Positions 25,813-35,469 of a stretch of DNA of 64,000 nt are shown piece by piece. Within the stretch, counting starts at the first letter, position 1. Each line of letters opens with the position of its first letter. The translations under genes and the position numbers were made by a program. Source of the DNA: an uncultured Bacteroidia bacterium (GTDB lineage Bacteria; Bacteroidota; Bacteroidia; Bacteroidales; UBA932); contig CACZCQ010000002.1 in assembly GCA_902779765.1 (NCBI GenBank), positions 62,001-126,000 on the forward strand, written 5' to 3'. The notes beneath the pieces are model-generated. The model saw only the letters and a list, made by a program, of their open reading frames with translations. It made no database searches and had not been told where the DNA came from.

Positions 25813-27417
25813 ATGCCAAAAATGGATTTACGCAAGTACGGTATCAAGAGAGTGAAGGAAGTCCTTTACAATCCTACCTATGAAGTTCTCTACAACGAAG
25901 AAACCAAGCCCGAGCTCACCGGATACGAGAAGGGACAGGTTACCGAACTTGGCGCAATCAACGTTATGACTGGTGTATTCACCGGCCGCTCCCCCAAGGA
26001 CAAGTACATCGTGATGGACAAGAAGTCCAAGGACACCGTCTGGTGGAACACTCCCGAGTATCCCAACGACAACCACGAGATGTCACAGGCTGTCTGGAAG
26101 GAGGTCAAGAAGCTTGCCCAGGACCAGCTTTCCGGAAAGAGGCTGTTCGTGGTCGACGGTTTCTGCGGAACCCACAAGGACACCAGGATGAAGGTCCGCT
26201 TCATCATGGAGGTTGCATGGCAGGCACACTTCGTCACCAACATGTTCATCCGTCCGAAGAACCAGGCTGAATTCGACCAGGACCCCGATTTCGTGGTCTA
26301 CTGCGCTTCCAAGGCCAAGGTTGAGAACTATCAGGAACTCGGTCTCCGCAGTGACACCTGCGTCGCTTTCAACGTTTCTTCACGCGAGCAGGTCATCCTC
26401 AACACCTGGTACGGTGGTGAGATGAAGAAGGGTATGTTCTCAATGATGAACTACTACCTTCCTCTGAAGGGCATCGCAGCAATGCACTGCTCCGCCAACA
26501 CCGACATGGACGGCGAGAACACCGCCATCTTCTTCGGTCTCTCCGGAACCGGCAAGACCACCCTTTCCACCGATCCGAAGCGCAAGCTCATCGGTGACGA
26601 CGAGCACGGCTGGGATAACAAGGGTGTCTTCAACTTCGAAGGCGGCTGCTACGCTAAGGTCATCAAGCTGGACAAGGAGTCCGAGCCTGATATCTACAAC
26701 GCAATCCGCCGCGACGCCCTCCTCGAGAACGTCACCGTCGACGAGAACGGAAAGATCGACTTCAATGACAAGAGCGTCACCGAGAACACCCGTGTCAGCT
26801 ACCCGATCTACCACATCAACAACATCGTACGTCCCGACAGCCACGGACCCGCAGCAAAGCAGGTCATCTTCCTGTCCGCCGACGCTTTCGGTGTCCTTCC
26901 TCCGGTTTCAATCCTGAATTCCGAGCAGACCAAGTACTACTTCCTCTCTGGCTTCACCGCCAAGCTCGCAGGAACCGAGCGCGGTATCACCGAGCCCACC
27001 CCGACCTTCTCCGCATGCTTCGGCCAGGCCTTCCTCGAACTGCATCCTACCAAGTATGCCGAGGAGCTTGTGAAGAGGATGAAGAGAAGCGGTGCCAAGG
27101 CTTATCTCGTGAACACCGGCTGGAACGGAACCGGAAAGAGGATCTCGATCCGCGACACCCGTGGAATCATCGACGCCATCCTCAACCACAGCATCGACAA
27201 GGCTCCGACAAAGGTCATCCCTTACTTCAACTTCACGGTTCCTACAGTCCTCGAAGGAGTTGACACCGGAATCCTTGATCCTCGCGACACCTATGCCGAT
27301 CCCGCACAGTGGGAGGAGAAGGCAAAGGACCTCGCCGGAAGGTTCATCAAGAACTTCAAGAAGTACGAGTCCAACAAGGCCGGAAAGGCCCTCGTAAAGG
27401 CCGGTCCCCAGCTTTAA
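25813..27417 (+). CDS. pckA: Phosphoenolpyruvate carboxykinase (ATP)
   Basis: A 534-residue enzyme interconverting oxaloacetate and PEP with ADP/ATP. In Bacteroidales it mainly runs towards oxaloacetate, fixing CO2 and making ATP on the way to succinate and propionate. Seen: [13 protein letters not shown], the P-loop [13 protein letters not shown], the metal-binding FFGLSG region and DDEHGWDN, and [11 protein letters not shown] near the C-terminus. Codon use is strongly biased to C-ending codons compared with neighbours, a sign of high expression. It is a single-gene unit with its own promoter and a good terminator. Confidence 0.97.
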   Translation: MPKMDLRKYGIKRVKEVLYNPTYEVLYNEETKPELTGYEKGQVTELGAINVMTGVFTGRSPKDKYIVMDKKSKDTVWWNTPEYPNDNHEMSQAVWKEVKKLAQDQLSGKRLFVVDGFCGTHKDTRMKVRFIMEVAWQAHFVTNMFIRPKNQAEFDQDPDFVVYCASKAKVENYQELGLRSDTCVAFNVSSREQVILNTWYGGEMKKGMFSMMNYYLPLKGIAAMHCSANTDMDGENTAIFFGLSGTGKTTLSTDPKRKLIGDDEHGWDNKGVFNFEGGCYAKVIKLDKESEPDIYNAIRRDALLENVTVDENGKIDFNDKSVTENTRVSYPIYHINNIVRPDSHGPAAKQVIFLSADAFGVLPPVSILNSEQTKYYFLSGFTAKLAGTERGITEPTPTFSACFGQAFLELHPTKYAEELVKRMKRSGAKAYLVNTGWNGTGKRISIRDTRGIIDAILNHSIDKAPTKVIPYFNFTVPTVLEGVDTGILDPRDTYADPAQWEEKAKDLAGRFIKNFKKYESNKAGKALVKAGPQL

Positions 27418-27435
27418 TATACCGGTTGGTAATTG

Positions 27436-27465
27436 AAAAAGCCTCCCTGGTCGGGAGGCTTTTTT
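27436..27465 (+). terminator. Intrinsic terminator after pckA
   Basis: A perfect stem AAGCCTCCC / GGGAGGCTT with a four- to five-base loop is followed by a run of T. It begins 19 bases past the pckA stop. Because the upstream flank is A-rich, it may also work for transcripts arriving from the minus-strand gene that ends at 27478. Confidence 0.9.
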
Positions 27466-27477
27466 ATTTCAGCCTGA

Positions 27478-30462
27478 TCATTCGGCGACGATCAACAGGC
27501 CCTTTCCCTGGGGCACCGTGATTATGTCTCCGGGTTTCCATGTGGCTTCCGTCTGGAAGCCTTCGATGGCAGGAGCATGGAGGCTTACCTTAGACGGGTC
27601 GAGTCCGAGCGCCGTCCAATCGATATCCAGGCTAACCTTCGCATCAGAGTCCTCCCATGTAGCAAGGGATATGAGCGTCTTTCCGCCTTTGTGCATATAT
27701 ACAGTGGCCAGGGTCCTGTCGCTGCCGGTCTTCACAGGATTGTCCTTCACCCAGTAACCGACCATCTCGGAGCCTGTCATCCCGAATGAATCCCAGAACT
27801 TCCACATAGGACTGTTATTCACCCTCGGGCTGCGGCCTGTCATACCGTAAAGCATTCCCCTCCAGGGATTTCCGCCGCCCTCGAGCATCTCGCCCATCAA
27901 CCCGTATGGAATGCCGGAGACTTCCACCAGCCAGAATTCGGGAGGGAAATCATAGTTGAAATACTCTCCGAACCAGAGACGGTCCAGGTATGGGAAATGC
28001 TCCAGATAGAGATTGGCACTGTTCGCATAACCATCCCGGACATTGTACTGGTTGGCTGAATGAAGGTCGATAAGGGCGCCAGGATTCGCACGGTCGAGAA
28101 TCTTCCGGATACGCTTCATGGTAGTCCTGTCGAAGGCAAGGTCGTCGATGTACACCCCGTCGATTCCGACATTCCTGACGAGCCAGTCCAGGCCCTCAAG
28201 GTAATAGTTATGCCAGCGGGAAACACCGGTATTTACGATGGCGGCGTCTTTCAGGCTTGCCACGAACCATGCTCCTATATAATCCTGGTCATAATGCTCC
28301 TGTAGCCAGGAATAACCGCCTCCGGGGCCACGGGAGAATATTTCATCCCCAAGGCTCCGCAGGGCGAATATCTCGACGCAGCTGTTGGAAAGCTCGCGTA
28401 CGGTATCATAGATCTTCACCTTCATCCCGCGGGCATGGGCGCCGTCTACATAGGCCTTCATCTCCTTCGGGCGAAGGAAAGGATAATTGATGAACGGATT
28501 GATACCCGTAGCATGGTGGATATTCAATACTGTCGCCCCGGCCTTGCTCACATTCTCAAGGAAATCATAGCTGTGGTAGTACCGTTCCCTCCACTGCCTG
28601 TCGGTATCTATCGGCCGGAACGGAGTGACGGCCACGTTGAAATAATAATGCAGCCTGTCCCCTTTCCTGATCTCACGGTTACTGGAATATGCGTTTATCA
28701 GCGTGACGGCCCCTGACTTGGTGATATCGATTCCTCCCTTTCCACCGTTACACCAGGAAGCAGGCATTATCAACGGCTTCTGGTGATAGAAATTGGTATT
28801 GAGAGGACGCTCGTACCTGTCGTCATAGAACCTGACCTGTATTCCGGCATTGACGTCACCGACCCAGGGACCATCCTGGTTCTTCTCGACATCCCATTTC
28901 CAGTGAAGTTCATCCGGGCAGAAGCCGCCTTTCTCCCCCAGCCCCATCATGTACCGTCCGATGCCCGGAGCAAGGTTGGTACGGAGTCCGATATCGCTTA
29001 CAGCAGCATCTTCCCGGGCTATAAGGGTGACTTTATACTCGATATTCCCGTCCGACTCCATCTCCCCTTCCAGCTCCATCAGGAATAACCTGTTATGGTT
29101 CAGGGCCTTCCACGCGATTGCACCTTGCATACGCTTTGTGATTTCGAAATCCAGGTTCTCCCAGTTTCCTCCATCGGCGACCAGTTCCATCGGAGAAGCC
29201 AGAACCGGTCTCCCCTCCTGACCTATCCCCGTCATCGTCTCCTTGAAATAGCTGGTGATCGAAGCAGGCAGGCCCAGGGAAGAAAGCTCGACTTCCCGTC
29301 CGAGGCAGCCTATGGTCCTGCCCTTCATGACCAGCGGGGTATATGGAGCTATCACCTCGTCGTCAAATCCTATCCTGGAATTCAACCAGCGCAGACGGGA
29401 ATGACGCCATGGCTCGTCGTCGCCATGGTTGGCTATTACGTTTTCTGACACCTCCAATACGACATTGACCGTCTTGGATTCTGCATTGGCGGCTGATACT
29501 GTCACCGTCCCTTGATATGTACCGGATGACATCTTCTCCGGCAACTGTGTCCCTATCCACAAAGCCTGCACCCTGTCACGGTCGACCGTACAGTCCTTTT
29601 CGAAGACCTCTCCCTTTACATCCGTCCCTTCGGTATTGAAGCAAGTGAACGCCGACACCGGAACCTGTTCACCGGTCCTGCTGTTTACCAGGGGCGAGAA
29701 ACCGACATGCAACCTGTCGATATCCTTCCGGGCAGCCCATACTCCGATCTGGAAGACATAGTATTCGCCCTTGTCCGCCTGTCCGTGGAAGGTGTCGTGG
29801 CGGTCGTCCTCGATCCATTTATACGGTATGTCAGTCGTCATACGGATGGGGAATCTCCTGTCCTCCGTAAAAATGATATAACTCTCTCCGGGATGTCTTG
29901 ACAGCAGTTCAGCCTTTTCTCCGGATGTTGCTGTCACCTCCATCGGATAGAAGCTGTTCATCCGGTCGATAGCCTGGAACTGAACCACTTCCGCAGTCGG
30001 AATCTTTGGAGGCCGCCTGCCGTCCAGCTTGTTTTTCCTTATCCATTCGGAAGAAGCGGTGTTCTCGAAAGGAGGATACTTGACGGTAGGATACGCGCGG
30101 CTGCCGCTCATCACGTTCCTCAGATAATATACATAATACTGGCCCGGAACGGTTTTGGGCTGGAAGGCGATCACTCCCCTTTCGCGGCTGACCGAATAAC
30201 GGTACACGTTGGAAATCCGTTCCCCGGTAGCAGCATCCACGACGACCAGGTCCTTCGACTCAGGATCCAGGTCACGACGGCGCCACTGGATATCGGCAAG
30301 GACTGCATCGGATGCTTTTCCGACGGAGAGCACGACACGGTGGTTGCCGAGCGAATCCGCATCCCAGGTTCCGACTCCATACAATTCCTGCCTGGGTATG
30401 GTCTGAGCCTGAAGGGCGGTGAATGCGCATAAAAAGATAATGGAAATATCGACTGTCTTCAT
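27478..30462 (-). CDS. Large secreted glycoside-hydrolase-like protein (GH123/DUF6067-like)
   Basis: A 994-residue protein with a signal peptide (first 20 residues, ending LQAQ). The N-terminal 400 residues look like beta-sandwich modules. The C-terminal half (about 590-860) reads as a TIM-barrel glycosidase: INPFINYPFLRPKEMKAY, ARGMKVKIYDTVREL, VGIDGVYIDDLAFDR with an Asp pair at a likely active-site strand end, and LIDLHSANQYN. A final beta domain follows. Bacteroidales proteins of this kind are annotated as DUF6067 or GH123-domain proteins; the glycan is unknown. It forms a single-gene unit divergent from the FAD oxidoreductase gene. Confidence 0.72.
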   Translation of the reverse strand: MKTVDISIIFLCAFTALQAQTIPRQELYGVGTWDADSLGNHRVVLSVGKASDAVLADIQWRRRDLDPESKDLVVVDAATGERISNVYRYSVSRERGVIAFQPKTVPGQYYVYYLRNVMSGSRAYPTVKYPPFENTASSEWIRKNKLDGRRPPKIPTAEVVQFQAIDRMNSFYPMEVTATSGEKAELLSRHPGESYIIFTEDRRFPIRMTTDIPYKWIEDDRHDTFHGQADKGEYYVFQIGVWAARKDIDRLHVGFSPLVNSRTGEQVPVSAFTCFNTEGTDVKGEVFEKDCTVDRDRVQALWIGTQLPEKMSSGTYQGTVTVSAANAESKTVNVVLEVSENVIANHGDDEPWRHSRLRWLNSRIGFDDEVIAPYTPLVMKGRTIGCLGREVELSSLGLPASITSYFKETMTGIGQEGRPVLASPMELVADGGNWENLDFEITKRMQGAIAWKALNHNRLFLMELEGEMESDGNIEYKVTLIAREDAAVSDIGLRTNLAPGIGRYMMGLGEKGGFCPDELHWKWDVEKNQDGPWVGDVNAGIQVRFYDDRYERPLNTNFYHQKPLIMPASWCNGGKGGIDITKSGAVTLINAYSSNREIRKGDRLHYYFNVAVTPFRPIDTDRQWRERYYHSYDFLENVSKAGATVLNIHHATGINPFINYPFLRPKEMKAYVDGAHARGMKVKIYDTVRELSNSCVEIFALRSLGDEIFSRGPGGGYSWLQEHYDQDYIGAWFVASLKDAAIVNTGVSRWHNYYLEGLDWLVRNVGIDGVYIDDLAFDRTTMKRIRKILDRANPGALIDLHSANQYNVRDGYANSANLYLEHFPYLDRLWFGEYFNYDFPPEFWLVEVSGIPYGLMGEMLEGGGNPWRGMLYGMTGRSPRVNNSPMWKFWDSFGMTGSEMVGYWVKDNPVKTGSDRTLATVYMHKGGKTLISLATWEDSDAKVSLDIDWTALGLDPSKVSLHAPAIEGFQTEATWKPGDIITVPQGKGLLIVAE

Positions 30463-30509
30463 TGGAACTGTGGTTTTCAGTATGGTTTTCTAAATATAGT
30501 CAAAAAGTC

Positions 30510-30540
30510 TTGAGTATTTTGAGGCAAATTGATATTTTTG
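30510..30540 (+). promoter_or_regulatory. Promoter for the FAD oxidoreductase gene
   Basis: TTG at 30510-30512, a 20-base spacer, and a perfect TAnnTTTG box (TATTTTTG) at 30533-30540, 37 bases before the ATG. This fits the Bacteroidota sigma-ABfr pattern well. Confidence 0.6.
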
Positions 30541-30577
30541 TCAATGGTCCCCCAACCAAGACAAATACCACTGCCAT

Positions 30578-32305
30578 ATGGATAAAAGAATCTGCCATTT
30601 ACTCTCCGCTATCCTGTTATTGTCGATTATTTCCTGTTCACGGCAATACGATGTCGTAGTCGTCGGCGGCACACCGGGAGGCATCATGACTGCGGTTTCC
30701 GCGTCCAGGTCAGGCCATTCCGCCCTGATCCTGGAGAGGAACGGTACTGTCGGAGGCTTGCCCGCCAACGGCCTGGGAGCAACGGACATAGCTACCAGAG
30801 GAGCGACCACAGGGCTTTTCCTGGAATTCGTGACACGGATAAAGGACTACTATGTGAATCAGTACGGGGCCGATTCCAAACAGGTGAAGGACTGCTCCGA
30901 CGGTTATCATTTCGAGCCTCATATCGCCGAGATGGTATTCCGGGAGATGTTGGAAGAATGCCGGAACGTAACAGTCAGGAACATGATGCAGTTCGACTGT
31001 GCTCCTGAAAACATCTCCATGAAAGGCAATAAGATAAGGTCGATAGTCGTTACTGACAGGACCTCCGGACGGAAGGAGGTGATAAAAGGCCGGGTGTTCG
31101 TAGACGCCACCTATGAAGGGGATCTGGGTGCTGCTGCCGGTGTCCCGTTCCGCATTGGCCGTGAGGGCAAGGAAGAGTTCGATGAGCCCGTAGCCGGAAA
31201 GATATACAAGTACTGGCGGGGTCCTGTGGGTGAAGGCACGACCTACGAAGGCGATTCCACCATCCAGGCCTACAACTACCGTCTCTGCCTTACCAGGGAC
31301 TCGCTCAACAAGGTTCCGTTCCGCAAACCGGACAACTATGACCGTGAGGAATATGTCTCCCTTATCGACGACATACTTTACGGTAGGCATACGGGAGTCG
31401 CGACCCTGAAAGTCACGGATGCCATGAGGGAAGCGAACAAGGCAGCTATTCTTGCCGGAGGAAGGACTTCTATCCCGGATGACCCCTGGGGGATGGCCAA
31501 GCTTTCAAGCATGAACTGGCTCCCCAACGGCAAGACCGACGCCAACAACCAGCACATGGCTTTCATCTCTACTGACCTGCCGGAGGAGAACTGGCAATGG
31601 CCGACAGCATCCTGGGAATGGAGGGATGCCTTTGCAAAGCGCCTGAGGGACTATACGGAGGGTCTCCTGTGGTTTGCTGCCAACGATGAGGAAGTCCCTG
31701 AGAGCTTCCGCAAGGAGGTAAGCAAATGGGGCTATGCTGCAGATGAATATACTGACAACGGGAACTTCCCGCGTCAGGTATATGTCCGCGAAGGAAGGAG
31801 ATTCGAGGGTATGTACTTCTTCACCGCCAATGATGCCCTGGACTCGACGGACAGGGGGCCGATACATTTTGACGGCATCACGGCCAGCCACTATGCGCTG
31901 GATTCGCATGCGCACCACAAGCGTGAACCGGGCAGGATCCACCTTGACGGTTTCCTGTCGTGGCCGACACAGGTATACAATGTGCCTTATGGTGTAATAG
32001 TGCCCAGGGAAGTAACCAACCTGCTGCTCCCCGTCCCCGTTTCAGGCTCACACATCGGTTTCTCTACAATCAGGATGGAACCTTGCTGGATGGCTCTCGG
32101 CCAGGCTGCCGGGACTGCTGCTGCACTCGCTATAGACAACAGGACTTCCGTGCAGGATGTCAATGTCACGGTCCTCCAGGACAAGCTGCTGGAACAGGGA
32201 GCCACCCTCGTCTACATGCCGGGGCATTCCCCATCCGACAGCGATTTCATCCGGCTGCAAAAAGAAGCCCTTGCCAAGGCTAGCATGGCAAGGGACATGA
32301 AGTAG
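30578..32305 (+). CDS. FAD-dependent oxidoreductase, lipoprotein (FAD_oxidored family)
   Basis: A 575-residue protein. The N-terminus is a lipoprotein signal with lipobox LSIISC (Cys20). The dinucleotide-binding motif DVVVVGGTPGGIMTAVSA with the following Glu in ALILERNGTVGG binds FAD, and GRVFVDATYEGDLGAAAGV and the C-terminal PVSGSHIGFSTIRMEP, LGQAAGTAAALA are hallmarks of the PF12831-type family common in polysaccharide-degrading Bacteroidota. It probably oxidises a sugar or related small molecule in the periplasm, but no substrate is known. Single-gene unit. Confidence 0.85.
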   Translation: MDKRICHLLSAILLLSIISCSRQYDVVVVGGTPGGIMTAVSASRSGHSALILERNGTVGGLPANGLGATDIATRGATTGLFLEFVTRIKDYYVNQYGADSKQVKDCSDGYHFEPHIAEMVFREMLEECRNVTVRNMMQFDCAPENISMKGNKIRSIVVTDRTSGRKEVIKGRVFVDATYEGDLGAAAGVPFRIGREGKEEFDEPVAGKIYKYWRGPVGEGTTYEGDSTIQAYNYRLCLTRDSLNKVPFRKPDNYDREEYVSLIDDILYGRHTGVATLKVTDAMREANKAAILAGGRTSIPDDPWGMAKLSSMNWLPNGKTDANNQHMAFISTDLPEENWQWPTASWEWRDAFAKRLRDYTEGLLWFAANDEEVPESFRKEVSKWGYAADEYTDNGNFPRQVYVREGRRFEGMYFFTANDALDSTDRGPIHFDGITASHYALDSHAHHKREPGRIHLDGFLSWPTQVYNVPYGVIVPREVTNLLLPVPVSGSHIGFSTIRMEPCWMALGQAAGTAAALAIDNRTSVQDVNVTVLQDKLLEQGATLVYMPGHSPSDSDFIRLQKEALAKASMARDMK

Positions 32306-32321
32306 TATTTAACTGTAGCTG

Positions 32322-33281
32322 TTACATCAAGTCGAGTGAGCGGAGATACTCAACGCTCTTGGCAACTCCACCGAGGCGGTCAAGGCCCATGCTGGGCTCA
32401 TCCTGCTCGACGCAGAGCCACTGTGCACCACCGTCGATAGCGGCCTTGATAACCGCAGGGATATCCACCTGGCCGCAGCCGAGGGGACGGTACTCGAACC
32501 AGCCGCCCTCGTCCTTCATGGAATTGTCGGTGCTGACTCCGATAAGCGCATAGGGGGCCTTGCTGAGTTTGCCCTCGAGCTTGTAGTCCTTCATATGGAC
32601 GACAGGGATATTGCCGGCATACTTGGTGAGAAGCTCGGCGGGATTGAATCCTGCATAATCAGCCCAGCAGACATCAATCTCGTTCTGGAGGTTCGCGCGG
32701 TCGTTGTTGGAGAAGATATAGTCATATCCGACTGTTCCGTCAGGAAGGGTCGCGAACTCGAAATCGTGGTTGTGATAGAGGAGCTGGAATCCGGCCTCGC
32801 GGACCTTCACACCGATCTCACCCAGCTTGGCGACGGTAGCCTTGAACTGCTCAGGATCGATTCCGGGGCGGCTGGCCTCGTCCATGTACGGGAATACGAT
32901 GTACTGGACACCCAGGATGGTATTTTCTGCGATGACCTTGTCGACATCGTTGATCATCTGGTCGAAAGGAACATGGTTGGAGAACGGGATAAGACCGAGC
33001 TCGGTGCACCAGCGCTTGACTTCGGTAACGGAATGTCCATAATACTCACCATAGAACTCGACACCTGCATAACCCATCTCGCGGATCTTCTTGAGAGTTC
33101 CGAACATGTCCGCCTCCATATCGGTACGGACACTGTAAAGCTGGACTCCCACAGGAAGCTTCTTGGAGAACTCTACTGAAGGACAGGAAGCATCTTTAGC
33201 CTTGTTGCCGCAGGAAGGCAGGGCAACCGCCATCGCTGAAATCAGCAGGGCGGCAAGTGTTAATCTGAAAATCTGTTTCAT
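32322..33281 (-). CDS. Sugar phosphate isomerase/epimerase-like TIM-barrel lipoprotein
   Basis: About 319 residues from the ATG at 33281, which starts a lipoprotein signal with lipobox ALPSC; the upstream open frame (to 33545) crosses a promoter and the neighbouring gene and is rejected. The core is a xylose-isomerase-like barrel (PF01261): GVQLYSVRTDMEAD, GYAGVEFYGEYYG, the Glu/His metal site in LLYHNHDFEF, and CVEQDEPSMGLD. The export signal separates it from cytosolic IolE-like enzymes. Reaction unknown; often adjacent to FAD or NAD sugar oxidoreductases, as here. Confidence 0.85.
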   Translation of the reverse strand: MKQIFRLTLAALLISAMAVALPSCGNKAKDASCPSVEFSKKLPVGVQLYSVRTDMEADMFGTLKKIREMGYAGVEFYGEYYGHSVTEVKRWCTELGLIPFSNHVPFDQMINDVDKVIAENTILGVQYIVFPYMDEASRPGIDPEQFKATVAKLGEIGVKVREAGFQLLYHNHDFEFATLPDGTVGYDYIFSNNDRANLQNEIDVCWADYAGFNPAELLTKYAGNIPVVHMKDYKLEGKLSKAPYALIGVSTDNSMKDEGGWFEYRPLGCGQVDIPAVIKAAIDGGAQWLCVEQDEPSMGLDRLGGVAKSVEYLRSLDLM

Positions 33282-33308
33282 TATTGATTGATATTGGTTT
33301 TCCTTAGG

Positions 33309-33316
33309 CAAATATA
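33309..33316 (-). promoter_or_regulatory. Promoter -7 element TATATTTG for the isomerase-like gene
   Basis: On the minus strand a perfect TAnnTTTG box ends 27 bases before the ATG at 33281. It also confirms that the longer upstream reading frame is not translated. The divergent EEP gene has only the near-match TATATTTA at 33330-33337. Confidence 0.5.
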
Positions 33317-33350
33317 GGTATCTTTTTCTTATATTTACGTGATTCAAATA

Positions 33351-34223
33351 ATGAAAACAATGAGAAGACTGGCTTTTATCGTTAGCGTGGCAGTCATGGC
33401 AATCCTGGCTGTCACTTCGTGCGGAAAGAAGAACGTCCCTATCCGTTTTGCCAACTACAATATGAGGGTAATCATGTCTTCTGACAGTCTGGATAGGGAT
33501 TTCTATCAACGGAAACAGTTCATCCTCAAAAGGATATCCGATCATGACTTCGATATCATCGGCTCCCAGGAAGTCAACGACGCGATGAAGGCCTCGCTTA
33601 TGGAGGACCTTTCGGCGACATATTCAGTCGTTGGCGAAGGCCGCAGGGCCGACCGCAAGGGAGAAGGCACACCCATATTCTACAAGACCGCCAGGTTCGA
33701 CCTGCTTGACTGGGGCAGTTTCTGGCTCTCCGAAACCCCGGATGTTCCGGGAAGCAAGAACTGGGACGCCTCGGTGGAGCGGATAGCCACCTGGACCAAG
33801 TTCCTGGACAAGACTACAGGAAAGAAGTTCTTCTACATCAACACTCACTTCGACCACCGTGGACCTGTTTCCAGGACGATGGCAGCTAAGATCCTGCTCG
33901 ACAAGGCCCGCGAATTGCACGACGGACTGCCCGTGTTCTTCACGGGAGACCTGAATACCAGCCCTAAGACCGAAGCGATCGCCATCCTTTCGGACAACGA
34001 GCTCGTGAAAGACAGTTATACTTCAAGCGTGACGGAACCTACGGGAAGGAAAAGCCCTTATTACGGTTTCGACTTCGACAGGCAGGACACAGACAGGGGT
34101 GACTTCATTTTCGTTCCCAAGGATGCGGACGTTCACTCCTACGCCTGCATAGATGATGACATCAAGGACCGCCAGTATTCTTCAGACCACTGCCCCGTCC
34201 TTGTCCTTGTTACGATCAAATAA
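33351..34223 (+). CDS. Endonuclease/exonuclease/phosphatase family lipoprotein
   Basis: About 290 residues from the ATG at 33351 (a second ATG lies at 33360). The lipobox is AVTSC. EEP motifs are complete: RFANYNMRV, IGSQEVND with the metal-binding Glu, NTHFDHRG, FTGDLNTSP, and the final SDHCPVLV. Bacteroidales proteins of this kind are extracytoplasmic phosphodiesterases or phosphatases; the substrate could be a nucleic acid, a phospholipid or a sugar phosphate. The yqeY-like gene follows 22 bases later. Confidence 0.88.
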   Translation: MKTMRRLAFIVSVAVMAILAVTSCGKKNVPIRFANYNMRVIMSSDSLDRDFYQRKQFILKRISDHDFDIIGSQEVNDAMKASLMEDLSATYSVVGEGRRADRKGEGTPIFYKTARFDLLDWGSFWLSETPDVPGSKNWDASVERIATWTKFLDKTTGKKFFYINTHFDHRGPVSRTMAAKILLDKARELHDGLPVFFTGDLNTSPKTEAIAILSDNELVKDSYTSSVTEPTGRKSPYYGFDFDRQDTDRGDFIFVPKDADVHSYACIDDDIKDRQYSSDHCPVLVLVTIK

Positions 34224-34245
34224 CTAACTAAAGTATATTCATATC

Positions 34246-34695
34246 ATGGCACTGGAACAGCAGATACAGGAAGACATCAAGACCGCGATGAAGGCCAAGG
34301 ATGCCGTCGCCACAGCAGCCACAAGGGCTATTAAGGGCGAGATACTCCTATTCAAGACCGCAGAGGGAGGATCGAAGGAAGTCACCGACGGAGACATCCT
34401 CAAGATGATCCAGAAACTGGTGAAACAGCGCAAGGAGGCTGCCGAGCAGTTCGTCGCCGCCGGCCGTCAGGATCTCGCTGACAACGAACTTGCCGAAGCC
34501 GCAGTCATGGAAAGATATCTTCCGAAACAGCTCAGCGAAGCGGAAGTGGAGGAAAAGGTCAAGGAGATAATAGCCCAGGTTGGAGCTACCTCCATCAAGG
34601 ACATGGGCAAGGTGATGGGTGCCGCCAACAAAGCCCTCGCAGGCCTTTCAGACGGCAGGACCATTTCCACTATAGTCAAGAAGCTTCTGGCTTAG
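34246..34695 (+). CDS. GatB/YqeY domain-containing protein
   Basis: A 149-residue protein matching YqeY along its full length: ALEQQIQEDIKTAMKAKD, VKQRKEAAEQFVAAGR, ELAEAAVMERYLPKQLSEAE, and the C-terminal KDMGKVMGAANKAL. The domain is shared with the tail of the amidotransferase subunit GatB and binds tRNA there; stand-alone YqeY proteins have no settled role. Its stop codon overlaps that of the convergent GH16 gene by four bases. Confidence 0.92.
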   Translation: MALEQQIQEDIKTAMKAKDAVATAATRAIKGEILLFKTAEGGSKEVTDGDILKMIQKLVKQRKEAAEQFVAAGRQDLADNELAEAAVMERYLPKQLSEAEVEEKVKEIIAQVGATSIKDMGKVMGAANKALAGLSDGRTISTIVKKLLA

Positions 34696-35465
34696 TCCTC
34701 TTTACGCTGGTATACCTTGATCCAGTCTATACGGAGTTCAGACGGGAGCTGTTCCGGAGAAACCGGACCGACCCAGGCTCCTCCGAGTTGGTTGGAAAGG
34801 ATGAAATAGAAAGGATGGTCACTCCAGGGGAATTGATTCTCAACCCCTTCCATCCTTTTATACGTCATGGTTTTCGCCCCGTTGGTATACATGCAGAGAC
34901 TGTCCCTGTAGATTTCCGCGGCATATATGTTCCAGTCCCCAGGATCGACCCTGGCCGTAGAACCGTGCGGGCTCTCCTTGTCGACATTCAGGGTGTAATC
35001 CGAATGAACCGTCTGATAGACTAGGGAGTCGGCGTTAAGGTGCTCCATGATATCTATCTCTCCACCGAAAGGCCATCCCTGGCCGGAATCAGGCATCAGC
35101 CACAGTGCCGGCCAGAAACCGTTGACGCAGTTGAACTTGGCCTTTACTTCGAACCTGGCCAGCGCGAACGACTTCTTGCCTTTGCTGTTCACCCCGCCGG
35201 TCACGAAAACCGTCGTATCGGAAGAGGAGCCGTCGTTGTTCTTGCCCAGTAGCACCAGCTGACCGTCTTCGATGTAAGCGAGGTCGGGGCGCAGGGACAT
35301 CATGTCATTCCAGTCCGAGCCACCTTTATTCACTCTGGACCAGACTGATCCATCTATCTCAGGGCCGTTGAAATCCTCGGTCCAGACAAGTTCCCATCCG
35401 TCATTCGAGCGGGAACAGGAAACGATTGCCAGCATTGACAGCATGGCGGCGAACAATCTTTTCAT
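34692..35465 (-). CDS. Glycoside hydrolase family 16 lipoprotein (laminarinase/beta-glucanase-like)
   Basis: A 257-residue protein. Lipobox AIVSC, then the GH16 jelly roll: WELVWTEDFNGPEIDGSVW, FNCVNGFWPALWLMPD, and the catalytic E-I-D-I-M-E in GGEIDIMEHL with nucleophile and acid/base Glu. Likely cleaves beta-1,3 or mixed-linkage beta-glucans at the cell surface; related GH16 enzymes cut agar, carrageenan or xyloglucan, so specificity is uncertain. It is the last gene of a long minus-strand run and starts four bases after the GntP gene. Confidence 0.92.
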   Translation of the reverse strand: MKRLFAAMLSMLAIVSCSRSNDGWELVWTEDFNGPEIDGSVWSRVNKGGSDWNDMMSLRPDLAYIEDGQLVLLGKNNDGSSSDTTVFVTGGVNSKGKKSFALARFEVKAKFNCVNGFWPALWLMPDSGQGWPFGGEIDIMEHLNADSLVYQTVHSDYTLNVDKESPHGSTARVDPGDWNIYAAEIYRDSLCMYTNGAKTMTYKRMEGVENQFPWSDHPFYFILSNQLGGAWVGPVSPEQLPSELRIDWIKVYQRKED

Positions 35466-35469
35466 ATCA

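Noticed and set aside
33282-33545. N-terminal extension of the isomerase-like gene
   Set aside because: It would cross a perfect -7 box and the start of the divergent EEP gene, and would bury the lipoprotein signal that begins at 33281.
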